A DNA stretch of 64,000 bases from assembly GCA_030180135.1 (NCBI GenBank), contig CM058231.1:35157034-35221033 (forward strand), written 5' to 3'. This stretch comes from Orychophragmus violaceus. Taxonomy: Eukaryota; Streptophyta; Magnoliopsida; Brassicales; Brassicaceae. A program made the position numbers and the translations under genes. Numbering within the stretch: position 1 is the stretch's first letter; every line of letters begins with the position of its first letter. Positions 21,345 to 34,981 of the stretch are shown here, piece by piece. The notes beneath the pieces are model-generated. The model worked only from the letters and a program-made list of their open reading frames with translations. It did no database searches and was not told where the DNA came from.

Positions 21345-23098
21345 GAGTTACAAGGGTGTATTTCACCCAGTGTATTTTTGTTTTTTACACTTTTCTTGTA
21401 TCTTTTGAAAACTCTTTGCAATTTTGTATCTTTTTGCTTCAATTCTAAAGTTAGAAAGACAAAATAACTTTGTCCATCCCATCCATCTCTTTTTTATTTT
21501 CTTTATTTTCCTCTTTTTTTCTTTCATAATTTATCTTTCTTTTTACCCCTTCATTTTTTTGACGGTGGATAGCATTGCGGATGTGAGATTTCCGGCAATA
21601 TAAACCACCGGATTGAAGATATAATTGGTCGATGTACCGGAATTTAAAAAAAAACGGAGTTAATACATAAGTTTCGAGTGGATAGTCTAAACTAGCTGTC
21701 CACAATATTCATCCACGTGGACAGCTAGTCTACACTATCCATCTATGCGCTTCCTGTGGATAAAAAGCGGACAAGAGAAATATTTCTTTTTAGGTGGATG
21801 GTGGGTGCAACAAACCCTTGTGTCCACGGATTCACAATCATTTGAACTATTGAACCAAGTATGTTATCCACTAGAAACAAAGTTTTTTATGAATCCTAAC
21901 CACACAAATAAACACCACATGTTAAATGCTTTCTATGGATATGGCGGACATTATCGACTATTCGTAGACACTATCATGATCTCCTCACATACTAGACGAA
22001 TCTGATGGACAGAAGGTGACCAAAAGTTTATATGATCGTGAAATGTAACTGGTAAACGCAATTTTAAAAGCTCAGACAGACGATGTCGATTATTCGTGGA
22101 CACTACCATGACTATATAACATAATAAACGCTTTGATGGAGAATAGGTGGTCAAGAGTTCACATTATGATTCCTAACCACACAAATAAACATCTCGTGTT
22201 AAATACTTTCTATGGATATGATGGACAATATTGACTATTCGTAGACACTGCCATGATCTCCTCACATACTAGACGGGTCTGATGGACAGAAGGTGGCCAA
22301 GAGTTTACATAATCGTGAAATGTATTGCTAAACACAATTTTAAAAGCTTAGGTGGACAATGTCGAGGCTTAGGTGGACGAAGTCGATTATTCGTGCACAC
22401 TACCACGATTATATCACATAATAAACGCTTCTGATGGACAAATAAGTGGTCAAGAGTTCACATTATTGTAATCCGTGGACACAAAATTATGTTGGTTCCA
22501 GGGTCCATCCAAAAAGAAACATTTTATGGACAATGTTTATTCAAAAATTTCACATTATTGTAATCCGTAGACACAAAAAATATGTTGGTTCCACTGTCCA
22601 TCGAAAAAGCAACATTTTATGGACAATGTTTATCCAAAAAGTTTACATTATTGTGATCCGTGGACACAAAAGTATGTTGATTCCACTGTCCATCGAAAAA
22701 AACAATATGGACAATGTTTATCCAAAAAGTTAACATTAATGTGATTTGTGGACACAAAAAGTGTGTTGGTTCAATTGTCTATCGAAAAAACAACATTTTA
22801 TGGACACTGTTAATCCACAAGTTCACATTATTATGATATGTGGATACAAAAAGTTTGATGTTTCCACTATCCATCCAGAAAACAACATGGGATGGACACT
22901 GTTATATATATATATATATATATTAGTGGGACTTACCATCAATCAAAGATAATACTTTTGTCATAAAGGTGTTTTTGTCTTTGTACATCACTAAAAGATA
23001 AAAAATGAAAATAAAAGCACACATTATTCACAAAAGATACAATTTTGTTATTATTGTTTAAAAAAGATACATTGGGTGCAATTAATCCAGAGTTACAA
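21345..23098. mobile_element. MULE-like TIR element A2, non-autonomous
   Basis: A perfect 9-bp duplication GAGTTACAA flanks the element (21345-21353 and 23090-23098). The left end reads GGGTGTATTTCACCCAGTGT and the right end, reversed, TGGATTAATTGCACCCAATG. It is a sibling of A1 and inserted 4 bp from A1's right duplication. It holds five tandem units of about 92 bp (22461-22905). No transposase. Confidence 0.85.
22461..22905. repeat. Five tandem 88-93 bp units within element A2
   Basis: Units start near 22461, 22553, 22646, 22734 and 22826. Each contains CATTATTGTAATCCGTGGAC, a GTTGGTTCCACTGTCCATC block and TATGGACAATGTTTATCC. Because 93 is divisible by three, a repetitive frame is open through 22446-22733; it is an artefact of the repeat. 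Confidence 0.85.
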
Positions 23099-24008
23099 CC
23101 CAAGTTTAAAAAAAAAATTGGAGCTGGACTTCGTCTAATTTTTCGTGGTAATTAGAGAAAGAGGCTCAAATTTTGTGAAGTTTTGGATTTAAACCAAGCT
23201 TTTGAGAGAAATGTAATTCCCGAATAACTGAAAAATAGATTTCATGGTCAAGTTACATTAAAAAGTTGTAAGTAAATATTATCGATATCAAAAACATAAG
23301 TACTATAAATGAAATTTATCCAGATGAAAAGACCAAGAGTGTCAAATTTTGACAGGAAAAAAGGGAAAATTTTTATTTGGCACCAATTTCTTATTTAATT
23401 ACTAGTTTTGCTTTAATATTATTTAAATTACTGAATAAATTTTAATGTCTATTTTATCCCTAAATTCTTTATTATCAAAAAAATGCCAGTATAATAATTT
23501 CCACCTCAGCAAAAAAATTCAAAATTTACGATTTGGTCATTAAATAATAAATAGACTTAATTTAACGAGAAATAAATCTATCATACGAAACAACAAACTT
23601 ATTTTGACAAATTTATTTATTTATGACCACAGATATATTTAACAGATTTGTTTTCTTTCACCACAGATTTATTTAATTCTGACAAATTTTTTTTTTTTTT
23701 GACAGACTTGTTTTTTCTTTGCCACAGACTTGCTTTCTTTTACCACAATTTTACTTAATTCTCACAGATTTAATTTTTTTGATGGACTTGTTTTTACTTA
23801 ACCATAGAGTAAGTTAAATTCTACAGACTTATTTAGAGTCCACAATTTTTTTTTGCCACAGATTTACTGAATTCTAATAGACTTAATTATATTTCAACAA
23901 ATTTTTTATTTTTTTAGCCACAAGTTTATTAAATTTTGACAGATTTAATTTTCTCTCATAGATTTATTGTACAGACTTATTTATTATCCCACATGTTTAT
24001 AATTTTTT
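23099..24008. other. A/T-rich DNA with loose CCACAGATTTATT repeats
   Basis: No gene. From about 23600 to 24000 a loose repeat recurs every 50-60 bp, built from CCACAGATTTATTTAATT and GACAAATTTTTTT or GACAGACTTGTTTT. The right arm of the inverted repeat lies at 23373-23530. Confidence 0.6.
23373..23530 (-). repeat. Right arm of the long inverted repeat
   Basis: Reverse complement of 18751-18919 with scattered substitutions and small indels. Between the arms lie a retroposed sequence and two MULE-like elements; without them the arms would be about 0.7 kb apart. Confidence 0.75.
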
Positions 24009-24337
24009 AGGGGCAAATCACAAAAATGGCACAAAAAACATACATTGTCACAAATATAGCATCAAGGAAGAAAAATCACAAAAATAGCATTTATTAAAGG
24101 GATAAGACAAAATTAACCCTAACCCTAAACTCTTAAATACTAAACCCTAAACCATAAATACTAAACCCGAACCCTAAATAATAAACTCTAAACCCTAAAT
24201 ACTAAACCCTAACCCTAAATAATAAACCCTAATTTTTATAATGCTATAAAAGTCTTTGTAATAAAAATAATGTTAAAAATGTCAATTATTTGTTGGTGCT
24301 ATATTTATGATAAGGTATGTTTTTGTGATATTTTATG
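24009..24337. mobile_element. Small MITE-like element with telomere-like core
   Basis: The left end GGGGCAAATCACAAAAATGG with CATAC and CACAAATATAGCA matches, in reverse complement, the right end TGCTATATTTATGATAAGG...TTTTTGTGATA. The core (about 24113-24232) is degenerate CCCTAAAC/CCCTAAATA repeats. Similar miniature elements with AACCCTAAA cores are common in Arabidopsis relatives. I could not fix a target duplication. Confidence 0.55.
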
Positions 24338-24762
24338 TCTTTTCTCTTTTTTTTTTTTTTTTAGCCACATATTTACTAAATTTTAACAAACTTAATTAGA
24401 TTTCCACTAATTTATATTGAATAGAACCAAATAACCTAATTGAAACACTAAAATTTGATTTAACCATGTAAGCCGAATAAAACCATTTTATTTTAATTGA
24501 ATCATCTAAACCAAATTAAACAATCTAACTTTAATTGAACCATCTAAACCTAATATAACCATCTAATTAATACTAAACCACTTAAACCAAATTAAACAAC
24601 AAGCACAACTAATTACATATCCCTTTCACGTAAAGAAAACCGAGTCAAACCTAATATCTTTTAGAAAGAGCCGTAACTCACCATTATCATCATCCACTTG
24701 TTTTTTTTATCTTTTTCCTTTTCTATCTTTCTCTTTTCAATCACACATAACACAAATTAATC
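24338..24762. other. A/T-rich sequence upstream of MULE transposase
   Basis: Repeated ACCATCTAAACC/AAATTAAAC words; no gene. It may be the 5' part of the MULE whose transposase starts at 24763, but no terminal repeat was recognised. Confidence 0.45.
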
Positions 24763-26305
24763 TTGTATTTGGTAAGTGGATATTCACCAAAAACAGATGG
24801 TTATTTGGGTGTTGATAACAAAATAGAGAGCAAAGTGATATTAACAAACGATCGCACGAGTTACAGAGATTTCTTGCAGATGGTGATCGAAAATTACAAA
24901 GTTGATACGCAAGTTTACAAGACTGAATTGAGCTACAAGTTTCCTAAAAAGATTTTGGTGACGTTACCGGAAACCACACCGTTTGTAGAAGTTGGAAATC
25001 ATCATCAATTTCATGGCTTTCTGGAACAACTAAAAACCAAGCATATGCACCTTTATGTTGAACTAAAGGAAAAAGGTGCGGATAAAGATGCCTGTCTTTT
25101 ACAAGATGAAAACAAGAATCTCGGGGAAAATGATGAAGACGACATTGACAGATTTGATTATTGTGATTCAGATGGAGCATCTTCAGGTGATGAGGATTTC
25201 AGTTTATACAAGATGACTGCTCAAGAAGAAGAGAATAATCAAAATTCACCAGATAGGAAGAGTGGTTCCACGTCTAAGAACACTCGAGCAAAAAGGGTTA
25301 ATCAACATGTTAAATTAGAATTGTCTGCGTTGAATTTATCCGTGGGGAAACAATTTGAGACAAAAGATGCGTTAGAGACTCGGTTGAAGGTTTTGTCAGT
25401 TCTCCAACAATTTGATTTTAAAGTAGACATATCAACACCAGAAAAGTAGATATTAAGTGTTGGGTAGAATTAGAGCTACACCAGTTGGAGATTCTACCCC
25501 GTTTACTATTCATTTATATGTTCCAGAACAAGTATGTTCTGTTACTGAACGCTCAACTCGTGCCCGACAAGCGACTCCGGACATACTTGCATTACTATAT
25601 TTGGATTCCGTTGGTGGAGTTGATTCAAAAGTTCTCCCAAAACATATTGGAGAAGCTTTAACCATGAGATTTGGTATCAAGGTTGGTCGTTTTAGTTGAT
25701 ATAGTTATCTTGTAGAAGATTCTTTTTTTATATAACCACATGGCTTATAATTTATTTTCATAATTTCTAACCATATGGATTATTGAAAAGCACATCGAAC
25801 ATTGTTATGTGCACGAAATTTGGTTAGAGGTTCCCCAGAGAATGGATATTCAGAGTTGCCTACATATCTACATCATATAAGAATCGCAAATCCCGGAACT
25901 TTCACTCATTTGGAAGTTGATGGATTCGAAAGGTTTAAGTATCTCTTCCTTGCATTTGGTGGTAGTATATATGGCTTTCCATTCATGAGAAAGGTAGTTG
26001 TTGTAGATGGTACGTTTCTCTAGGGAAAATATAAAGCGACACTACTAACCGCAACAGCTCAAGATGGGAATTTCCAAATATTTCCACTAGCTTTTGCAGT
26101 CGTCGATACTGAAAATGATGAATCTTCAGAATGGTTCTTCCAACAGCTTAACCATGTAATTCCTGACGACGAAGGACTTGCACTTATTTCTGATAGGCAT
26201 AAAGCTATTGGTAATGCTATTGCTAAGGTTTATCCTAAGTCTAGCTGCGGGGTTTTTACGTACCATCTATACAAGAATATATTGATACGTTTCAAGGGTG
26301 GTGAT

Positions 26306-28722
26306 CACTACAAGAAAACATGCCATTATCGAGGGAAAAAACAGACGGATATCCGAAAAAAATGGTCATTTCCGACGGATTTCCGACCAAAAAATTCCGT
26401 CATTTCTATTTCGTCGGAAAAAAATTTCCGTCGGTTTTTCGTCAGTAAAAACCGACGGATTACCGTCAAAAATAAAATCGACGGATTATCGACAGGATTT
26501 TGACGGACATAATACCGACGAATTTCTGACGGAATATTACCGACGGAATTTTGACGGAATATTACCGACGGAATTCCGACGGATAAGTAAAAAAAATTAA
26601 AAAAATTATATTTCGAAAATTAATTATTATTATTATTTAGAAATATAATAAAAACAGAAATTTATTAATATTTACTAAATATATTTAATAAATATTTCAA
26701 AATGTTTTAAAAATTCTTAAAAATCTTTTAAAACTTTCTGAAAAGTTTCTAAAATATTAAATAACATTTAAAATATTTATTAAATATAAAATGTGAAAAA
26801 CATTTTTAGAAAATGGTTTTTATAAGATAAAAACGTTTTACAATTCAAAACAATTTTCAAAAAAAATTCCAAAAATATATTTCATGTTCATAAAAATATT
26901 TCAAGAGTTTTACATGTTTTAAAACGTTTAAAACGTTTTCCAAAACGTTTAAATCGGTTTTAACAAAAAAAATATTAAGAAATCAAAATATTCATACCCA
27001 AACAATCCAAAATCTTAATAACTAATGTTCAATCCATCATTCTCAACCTAAAATACCTTTCAATCTAGACATGCAACCATTTCCTAGAATCCTACAACCT
27101 AAACAAGAGATTTAAAAGAAAATCAATCGGTTGAAAGGATCACTTACATGTTCATGATGAATTTGGCGGTCGGATTTGGTGTTTCACGGTGAGAAACCGG
27201 CGAATTTCTAGAGAGAAGAACAGAGATGCCGAGAGATGAGAGAGAGAGAGGTTTCAGAGAAATGGAGAAGAAGAAGTTTGGTAGAGACAATTAAAAACAA
27301 TTTTTGACGGAAATCCGTCGGAAATCATTTACCGTCTGTTTTCCGTCAGAAATTTTGGCGGTTCAATTGATTTCGCCAAATTTTGGTGGTTACGCCAAAA
27401 ATTTTCATGAAAAAGGCGCCATAATTTATGACGGAAAACCGAAGAAAAACTGAGGGAAAACCGACGGAATTCCGTCAAAAATTTCTGACGAAATTCTGAG
27501 GGTTTAGGGTTTCAATTAGGGTTTAGGGTTTCAATTAGGGTTTTGACTTTGGTATTTTATAATGTTCACATTTATATGCAACAATAACATTGAAGTTTTT
27601 TATTATAAACCTCAGTTTAAGGAAAATTATTAAAATGAAAAGTTAGATAAGGTTTGACACTAACTACGTCTTAACCGTTATTATATACTACGAAGTGTTT
27701 CGGTCCGACGTGTTGTAATTTTTTCTAATCATACAAACCATGTCATTTGGATCAGATATTGAAAACTAATAGTACAAAATATCATTACATTAACACATGA
27801 GAGGCTTTACGATTATTTGTTTCCGATTCCGAAACCCTAAACCCTAATCCGTCGAAAATCCGTCGGTAATTATCGACGGATTTCCGTTGAAATAATAAAT
27901 ATCGACGGATTTCCGTCTGAAATATAAATATCGACGGATTTCCGTCAGAAATATTTTTTAAAAAAAAAAAATACATTGTAACTTTAATACATTTAGTTTT
28001 TCTAATCATACAAACCATGTCATTTGGATCAGATATTAAAATCTAATAGTACAAACAATCATTACATTAACTACTAAGAGGCTTTACGATTATTTGTTTC
28101 TCATTCCGAAACCCTAAACCCTAATCCGTCGAAAATCCATCGGTAATTATCGACGGATTTCCGTCGGAAAAATAAATATCGACGGATTTCCGTCAGAAAT
28201 ATAAATATTGACGGATTTCCGTCAGAAATATTTTTAAAAACAAAAAAAAATACATTGTAACTTTAATACATTTAGTTTTTCTAATCATACAAACCATGTC
28301 ATTTGGATCAGATATTAAAATCTAATAGTACAAACAATCATTACATTAACTACTAAGAGGCTTTACGATTATTTGTTTCTCATTCCGAAACCCTAAACCC
28401 TAATCCGTCGAAAATCCGTCGGTAATTATCGACGGATTTCCGTCGGAAAAATAAATATCGACGGATTTCCGTCAGAAATATAAATATTGACGGATTTCCG
28501 TCAGAAATATTTAAAAAAAAAAAAATTGCACCATGCGACGGAAAGTTAAACCATCGGTTTATCGTCGGGTTTTTCCGACGGAATGAGAAACCGTCGGAAA
28601 TTTCCGACGGTATTCCGTCGAAAAACGTCCCGTCGAAAATTCGTCGGTTTATCGTCGGTAATTTCCGACGGATTTTTTTCCGTCGGTAATTCTGTCGATA
28701 AACGCCCTGTTTTCTTGTAGTG
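26306..28722. mobile_element. CACTA (En/Spm) element 2, non-autonomous
   Basis: Left end CACTACAAGAAAACATGCC, right end TGTTTTCTTGTAGTG, flanked by the 3-bp duplication GAT (26303-26305 and 28723-28725). Subterminal GACGGA/TCCGTC repeats fill 26330-26590 and 28530-28700. No transposase in 2417 bp. It shares ends and subterminal words with CACTA element 1, but its interior is different and includes a threefold tandem repeat. Confidence 0.95.
27725..28530. repeat. Three tandem ~278-bp units in CACTA element 2
   Basis: Units begin with CTAATCATACAAACCATGTC at 27725, 28002 and 28281, so the period is 277-279 bp. Each contains CCGAAACCCTAAACCCTAAT and two to three copies of ATCGACGGATTTCCGTC. The minus-strand frames over them repeat the same peptide and are not genes. 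Confidence 0.9.
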
Positions 28723-29570
28723 GATGTGTTTCGTTTGGTTAAAAGAGCAGCCAATGATTTCATAATAGCATATTTCATCGCGACATATGATCAGATTTGA
28801 GTGTTGAATCCAGATCTACATTCTTATTTGGAAAGAGCTGATGTACGAAAGTGGACTCGAGTTCATTTTCCTGGTGACATATACAACTTAACAACAACAA
28901 ACATTGCTGAATCAATCAATAAGGTGATTTCTAGTTCAAGAAGTTTACCAATTGTACGACTGTTGGATGCAATCCGGTTGATGATGACGAGATGGTTTGC
29001 GGATCGGAGGACTAAAGCAGGATCAATGAAAACAACCCCAACTCGTGGTGTAGAAAAATTGTTGGAGGTAAAATTCAAAAAATTTCACCACTATTAACGT
29101 CTCAATTTATAGTATATTTTGGTTTAATTTCATTTAGTTTTTTTCCAGAAACGTGTACAACATGTTAAGACGTTCACGATACACGATATTGATTTGCAAC
29201 ATGCACAAGTGACCAATGGAACATCTCTTGATATCATTAATTTGACAGATAGGAAATGCACTTGTCGTCTATTTGATGTGGAAAAGTTACCATTTGTGCA
29301 CGCAATTGCCGCAGCAGAAGCCCATAAGATAAGTCGCATCTCACTATGTCATCCCTATTATAGCAAGAATTACTTATCTCACTATGTGCACTTATCTCAT
29401 ACTTCTTCTTAACTACAAGCTGATGTGTTAGCAAATGGTGGAAAATTTTCCCACACCATTTGTAGTCGAGTCATAGAACCTAAGGATAACTCCAACACAG
29501 ACCTTTTTAGTGCATCCCAGGCTTCATTCCCAACACTTCCACCATTTTAAAATTTGACAAGTAAGCGTAA

Positions 29571-30290
29571 TAACTTATACTTTTCTTCTAACTAGGCGCT
29601 CTCCCCTTTGCGTAAAGTAGTGGAGGGTAGTTGTTCGGATGACTAGATGAATCCATACCTAACAGTCAAAACAAACATTTCACTACAATCAGAGAGCTAT
29701 GTGAAACAAATATAAGAATGTAACACATCAAAGAATATTAGAAGCTAAAGGCATAAATGCTACATAAGCATATGTATTGGATCATGATGCAGATAAAACA
29801 ATGCTTTTAGGTAACACGAGACTATGATTAAAATATCAAAAGTCGTATCACTTGTGCCAAAAAAGTATAAGAGATCATTCATTGGTTATGAGTAAGACTA
29901 ACAATAAACTTGTAGAACAAAAGCAAACAACAGAAACCAAAAATCTACATAAATTAATACAAATGCCTATACATTTATACATATACACGCACTATTATGG
30001 TACAACAGTGTAAGGAGTTATTGGAGACAAAGAACATTAGGATCTAGAGACATAATTGCTACAAAATATCAATCTGGACAGATTATAACCGTCAACATCA
30101 GATGGAGAGAACTACTGCAACATAGAGCTAATACAAAACTGCAGACAATTACATTCTTGTTTAGTAAAACTCTCATATAAAAGAGCTAGGAATACTAAAA
30201 CATGACAGTTTTACTAAATATGATTTACCTTAAGATCAAGGCTCAGATGATATGGAAAAGGATGAACCACAATCTCTAGTGATAACTGTC
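29571..30290. other. Non-coding sequence after the MULE gene
   Basis: Moderately A/T-rich with no open frame of note. It may be the 3' end of the MULE; no terminal repeat was recognised. Confidence 0.45.
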
Positions 30291-30409
30291 TGATATTGTT
30301 ACACCCACGGTTAGAGAAAAAAATCTCACAAACCCTAATTTTTTCTTTGTATACGTAAGTTGTTTGTTTGAGATAGTAAAAACTGGTTTGATAATGATTT
30401 TAAGATTTA
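30291..30409 (+). repeat. ~119-bp direct repeat, copy 1 (Helitron inserted at its end)
   Basis: Starts TGATATTGTTACACCCACGG and ends in TTTTAAGATTTA, where the Helitron begins. A near-identical copy starts at 34982. Confidence 0.85.
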
Positions 30410-33400
30410 CTAGATTTTGACCCGCGCTTGAAAAGCGCGGATTTATTTTCTTTATAAATTTTAATTTTTGTTTATTTTATTTATAGTAATTTAGATTTTT
30501 AATTATGTAATCTAATTTTGATTATAATTGTTTAACCCGTATTATAAAAAGTGAGTTAATAATTAAGATTATTTTAAAAATGAATTGTGTTATTTGGGAA
30601 GAGATATTAAAATAACGATTTCGCATTATATATTTTAATCCGTGTTGTATCGTAAGATCATGGTTTAATATATATATGCGTGTGTGAAAACAATCATTGT
30701 AAAAGTTACGTGGTATAAGTTTAATTTATTGCATTTATATAAAATATTATTTTATAAAACTATAGATAATTATAAAAATTATTATGTTTTATATTTAATA
30801 ATTAAATATTTACGAAAGTAGAAATAAAACAATCCGTTTATATATATATTTAACACATGTTGTAGTGGTATATATAATTTTCAAATTTTATTGAACAACC
30901 CGTTAAAAATTGCATTCAAACATAAAATATAATTTAACGCCTCAAATATTTGAATAATATAAATATGGAATAATTTTAATATTGTTATTAAGTTTAAAAT
31001 ATATCAACTGAAATTTTATATATATTAAATTCATGCGAAGATTTTTTTTTAGAAAATTTATAATCGAAATTGCCTAATTTATTTTTCAACTCATTCAATG
31101 ATTTAAATATTTTTTAATTTGATGGAAGAACCCGCTAAAAAGTACAATCGTAAAAACATCAATTGTAATATGTATATATATATTTTTTTGAAACAAAAAT
31201 AAAGAAGATATTATAATATATTATAAATATTTTTGAATTAAATCATAAATTATAGAGTATTAACTTATATATATATATATATAAATAGTTGATAAATAAG
31301 TTATTTAATTGTATTTATCAATTGATTTAATAGTTTAATGATTGTATATACATTTTTTTCAATTTTAATTAATTAGGAAAGTATGACTCATTATATTTTG
31401 GTTGTTTGGCTACGTGTTTAATAATTGTCTTGTTTGGAACCATGGATTGTAGAGATAATGTTATATTCCCTAATCACCCTTAATGAAATTTAATTAAATC
31501 ATTAATGTGCAATGGCACAAGTTGTAAATAACACATGCCCCAAAGGTTAGTTTCCTAACCACTCTAATTTTTTAATAGTATTGATTTTAGTAACTAGTAT
31601 CAAGGTCCATCCGTTACATGGGCCAAACTTTATTAAGTTTTTTGGTTAACAGTTAATTAATATCAATTAAATTAGTTTTTGGTGTATATTAAAAAGTGCA
31701 GAAAATAATTTGTTACATTTCAAAGTTGTATTTGTCTTCAAGGATACCAAAGACAAAGAACTGCAACTTTAAAAACTAAATCACATATTTTCATAGAAAT
31801 TACAATAGTAAGAAGGAAAAAAACAAACTTAATTTTAGAGAGTTGTTGAACACTTGAACTCTCCTCTAAAGTAAAAAAGGAAATATTCAATGGACTCATG
31901 AGTTACTTTAACACAACAGGAGAGATTCCTCTCAATTTGGAGATTAGTTGGTTGTACATTAAAGTAACACTCAATTACTCATTTCTTCTCTTGAGAATTC
32001 TTTCATCAACAAACCTGACAATAACATGAAGAAAAAGAATAAATTCTAAATAGAACTATAAAGAAATGCTACCAAAAACTCACAATATTAATTCTTTGAT
32101 CTATAAACAATAGTCAATTAGATTTTTGTCAATGAGGTCAAAATAATCAGCAAGGTATCATAAGATTCCTAAGTCTTTTGGTTAGTGGAGGTCTTATAAA
32201 GTGCTTTGGCTCAAATGACTAAAGACATATAAGCAAAACTTACATTGTCTTTGTGTCAAGGCTCTTGTTGTCTTTTGCAAAGATGTGGGCTGAATGATCA
32301 ACCTGAGGGGATATTAACATTTGACTATAAATTAATTTCACACGGCAAAATCCAACTGAAGCTTTTAAAGAAGATGACAGTGTGAGGGATTACAAAACAC
32401 AATTCAGTCATGTAAACACGAAAAGGAGAAAAGGGATGCAATACTATTGAGTTTAAATTCATCACTCATATCAAATACGAAACTTCAACATTTGAAAGAA
32501 ATACACTATTCTCTTATAGTAATACCTTATTATCTTGCAGCTCATGTGCAAGGGTTTTGATTATCTAGGACTACAATGAACAAAAATGAGAGCATCAATT
32601 AGCAAGAGCAAGCGACAATTCTATTTAAAGAAGGAAAAATATTGCCAGCTCAAACACAATAACATCTCACTGTATCCTCAGGTCTGAAGAACCATCGAGC
32701 TCTGATGTTCGGCTCTCCAACAATTGCTTCAAAAATCTCGACAATCTTTGCAATATAATTCGGTTTCCCTTCTTCACCCTACACCAAAAATACATGTGCA
32801 TCAGATACATCATACATCGTTCTGACCAACACGCAACACCAAAATGTAGACAAAGGGACTGATTATATTGAAAATATTTTAAAGAAGATGACAATGTGAG
32901 GGTGAAGAAGGGAAACTGAATTATATACCAGAGGAATAGCTGATGTCTGAACCGTATGTAGAAGCATGACACAGAAGAAAAAAAAGGTTTAGAACACCAA
33001 TATAGTAAACAAAATGAGCAATTATGGTTAGTTTTAGAATCTCAGATAAGGAAGCTATATTAAAACCGAACCGTGTATGTAGAAGCATGACACATAAGAA
33101 GAAAAAGGCATCCACCATACGGCTCTCCATCAATTGCTTCAAATCGTTTTTTTCATCTCTCCTCCAATCAAATTTAGACATAAATGGAAGAAAAACAAAT
33201 AATAACAGGACACATAAGAAGAAGGTTTCGAAGATTAAAAAACGCAGATTTTTGTCACACGCTGCAAATGCCGGTCATGTTTTTCAAGGTAACTGATAAC
33301 TTCACTTCAGATCTTACACAAGTGAAAAAATCCAGACAATGCAGACCATGTCCTTCATGGCTCACAGAGTTTTTGTTTTACTGAGGTTCTTATCCACCAA

Positions 33401-34932
33401 CATATTCAAAATCTGCCATGGAAGCTTCGAACTCATGCCGTTAACATGTTAATTATGGCTGCATAATGATGACTGATTCACTCGTGACGGGGGATAAAGG
33501 TTCTCTACCTCATCTCTCAACTCCGGTGACGCATTATGGAAGCCTACCCAACATATTTTTATCAAGGCTCATCTCATGGGGCACAGTTCTACAGCCTGAT
33601 ATATCAAATAAACAAAACCAAACGCTAAGCACAACACCGTCATAAGTAACGATCAATGCAAAAGCAGAAACAACACTAACCTTTTGATCCTCTGTATGAC
33701 CAGTGCTCACACTTGATAAAGAAACTGAACAAATCAAAACCACAAAATTCTTTATGCAACTTGAGGTGACATCTAAAGCCGATTGAGTTAGATGTATTTT
33801 TGGAACATATAGATATCCATGTTTCAACATCTTTCCCATCACTTTCAGAGCTCATAGAAATAATTCAGTATTATAATGCTGTATCAGATAACAAATATGA
33901 TTTGTAATGTAAACATCATCTTTAAGATTGAAAAGAGCTCCCTCAACTACAGCTTGGTTGTAATTACGTATAGCCTCCATATTCGCTTCATCGTCACTGT
34001 TTCACGAACACGAGACACAAACAGAAGATAAACAAATAATAACAGGATACAGAAGAAAAATATTTCGAACGAATCTAGCAGAGATAAAAAAAATTCAATT
34101 TACCCATCCTTTGGAGTTTCCACATTCACAGTTTTTCTAAACTTTGAAAATCTATAGCGAAAGGACCATTTCGCCATGGCTTCTTCCACCAAGATGGGTT
34201 TTCAGGTAAAGGACATATCCGAGCAAGGTTCCGGCAGCTTCAGGTTTCTGGTGTTTCCAGTCACCTGATTTGCGACGGAGGAATGGGAGAATAGGTTACA
34301 ATACTCCAAACAATTCGATGGTACACTATCTAAAATGGCAGAAGAGGAGCATGCCGGAGAAAGAATTTCTGCCGGAGAAGCTCCACAAACCGGATCCCCT
34401 AAACTCAGAAAACCTTTGAAAACAGCAACCAAACGCAGCTACAATGAAGAAGATGACTAAAGGAAGAAGGCATGAACGGTGCCGGCGCTATCAGAACCGC
34501 CATCCAGAGAATGAGATCTGAAGGTTTTTAGGTTGCCGACGGTTTTGTTCGGCATAGACTAAGAGTTGCAGAAGGTGCTCTCTCGACTTTTTGTCAGCTT
34601 TTCCTCTCGATTTTAAGTAAAAAAAAAAATTATGGCAATAGCAAAAAAAAATGTGAACAAATCTGTAAATCGTGGGAAAGTTTGAAGCAATTTGTTGTGA
34701 AAAAACCGTGGGAAAGTTAAAGCGCTGAATTAAATCTGTAAATTGTGGTTGCCAAAAAAAAATCTGTAAATTGTGGAAAAAATCAGGTTATGTATTTATT
34801 CAGCGAAATTGTAAAATTTGACAAAATGACACCTAAGCAAATGGTGACGTGTCGAATGGAGAGAGACTCTCTTTCTCTCTCATGACTTCTGATTTATGTA
34901 TATTAGATTAGATTAGATTAGATTAGATTAGA
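30410..34932 (-). mobile_element. Helitron, minus orientation
   Basis: The 3' end on the minus strand has the hairpin CCGCGCTTTTCAAGCGCGG (30422-30440), then 8 nt and the terminal CTAG (30413-30410), next to host T. The proposed 5' end is TC at 34932, again flanked by A, giving the A/T insertion site typical of Helitrons. Near the 5' end is a (GATTA)n run (about 34904-34932). No Rep/helicase frame is visible in 4.5 kb, so it is non-autonomous. The 3' end is firm; the 5' end is inferred. Confidence 0.75.
32660..34450 (-). other. Exon-like minus-strand frames inside the Helitron
   Basis: Frames at 32667-32972, 32921-33181, 33534-33842 and 34202-34432 lie in sequence of more balanced composition than the Helitron edges, with plausible splice signals between them. 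A near-duplicate segment sits at about 32960-33005 and 33075-33120 (AGAAGCATGACAC plus AAGAAGAAAAA). Captured gene fragments or an RPA-like ORF would fit what is known of plant Helitrons, but I could not recognise a domain. Confidence 0.3.
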
Positions 34933-34981
34933 TGAGTTTAACTTTTGGTTGATAGTGGATTTAATTTACTTTTTAACTGCA

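Larger units (their letters stand above)
24763..29570 (+). pseudogene. MULE (mudrA-type) transposase, split by a CACTA element
   Basis: N-terminal part at 24763-25449 (228 codons) with an acidic middle. After a frameshift, the MuDR zinc region RIRATPVGDSTPFTIHLYV near 25466 follows. The MULE DDE domain lies at about 25870-26300: VVVDGTFL near 25996 (first Asp), ISDRHKAIGNA near 26189 (second Asp) and CGVFTYHLYKN near 26248. CACTA element 2 then interrupts the frame. It resumes at 28726 with FRLVKRAANDF, continues through NIAESINKVI near 28902, an intron after 29067, and the SWIM finger CTCRLFDVEKLPFVHAIAAA near 29260. There the third zinc ligand Cys is replaced by Phe. Frameshifts and stops make it inactive. 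In life it would cut and join MULE ends in the nucleus. Confidence 0.9.

Noticed and set aside
22446..22733. 95-codon ORF with repeating peptide
   Set aside because: Produced by a 93-bp tandem repeat whose length is a multiple of three.
27785..28778. Minus-strand ORFs with RRKSVDNYRR repeats
   Set aside because: They are translations of GACGGA-type CACTA repeats and the threefold 278-bp unit.
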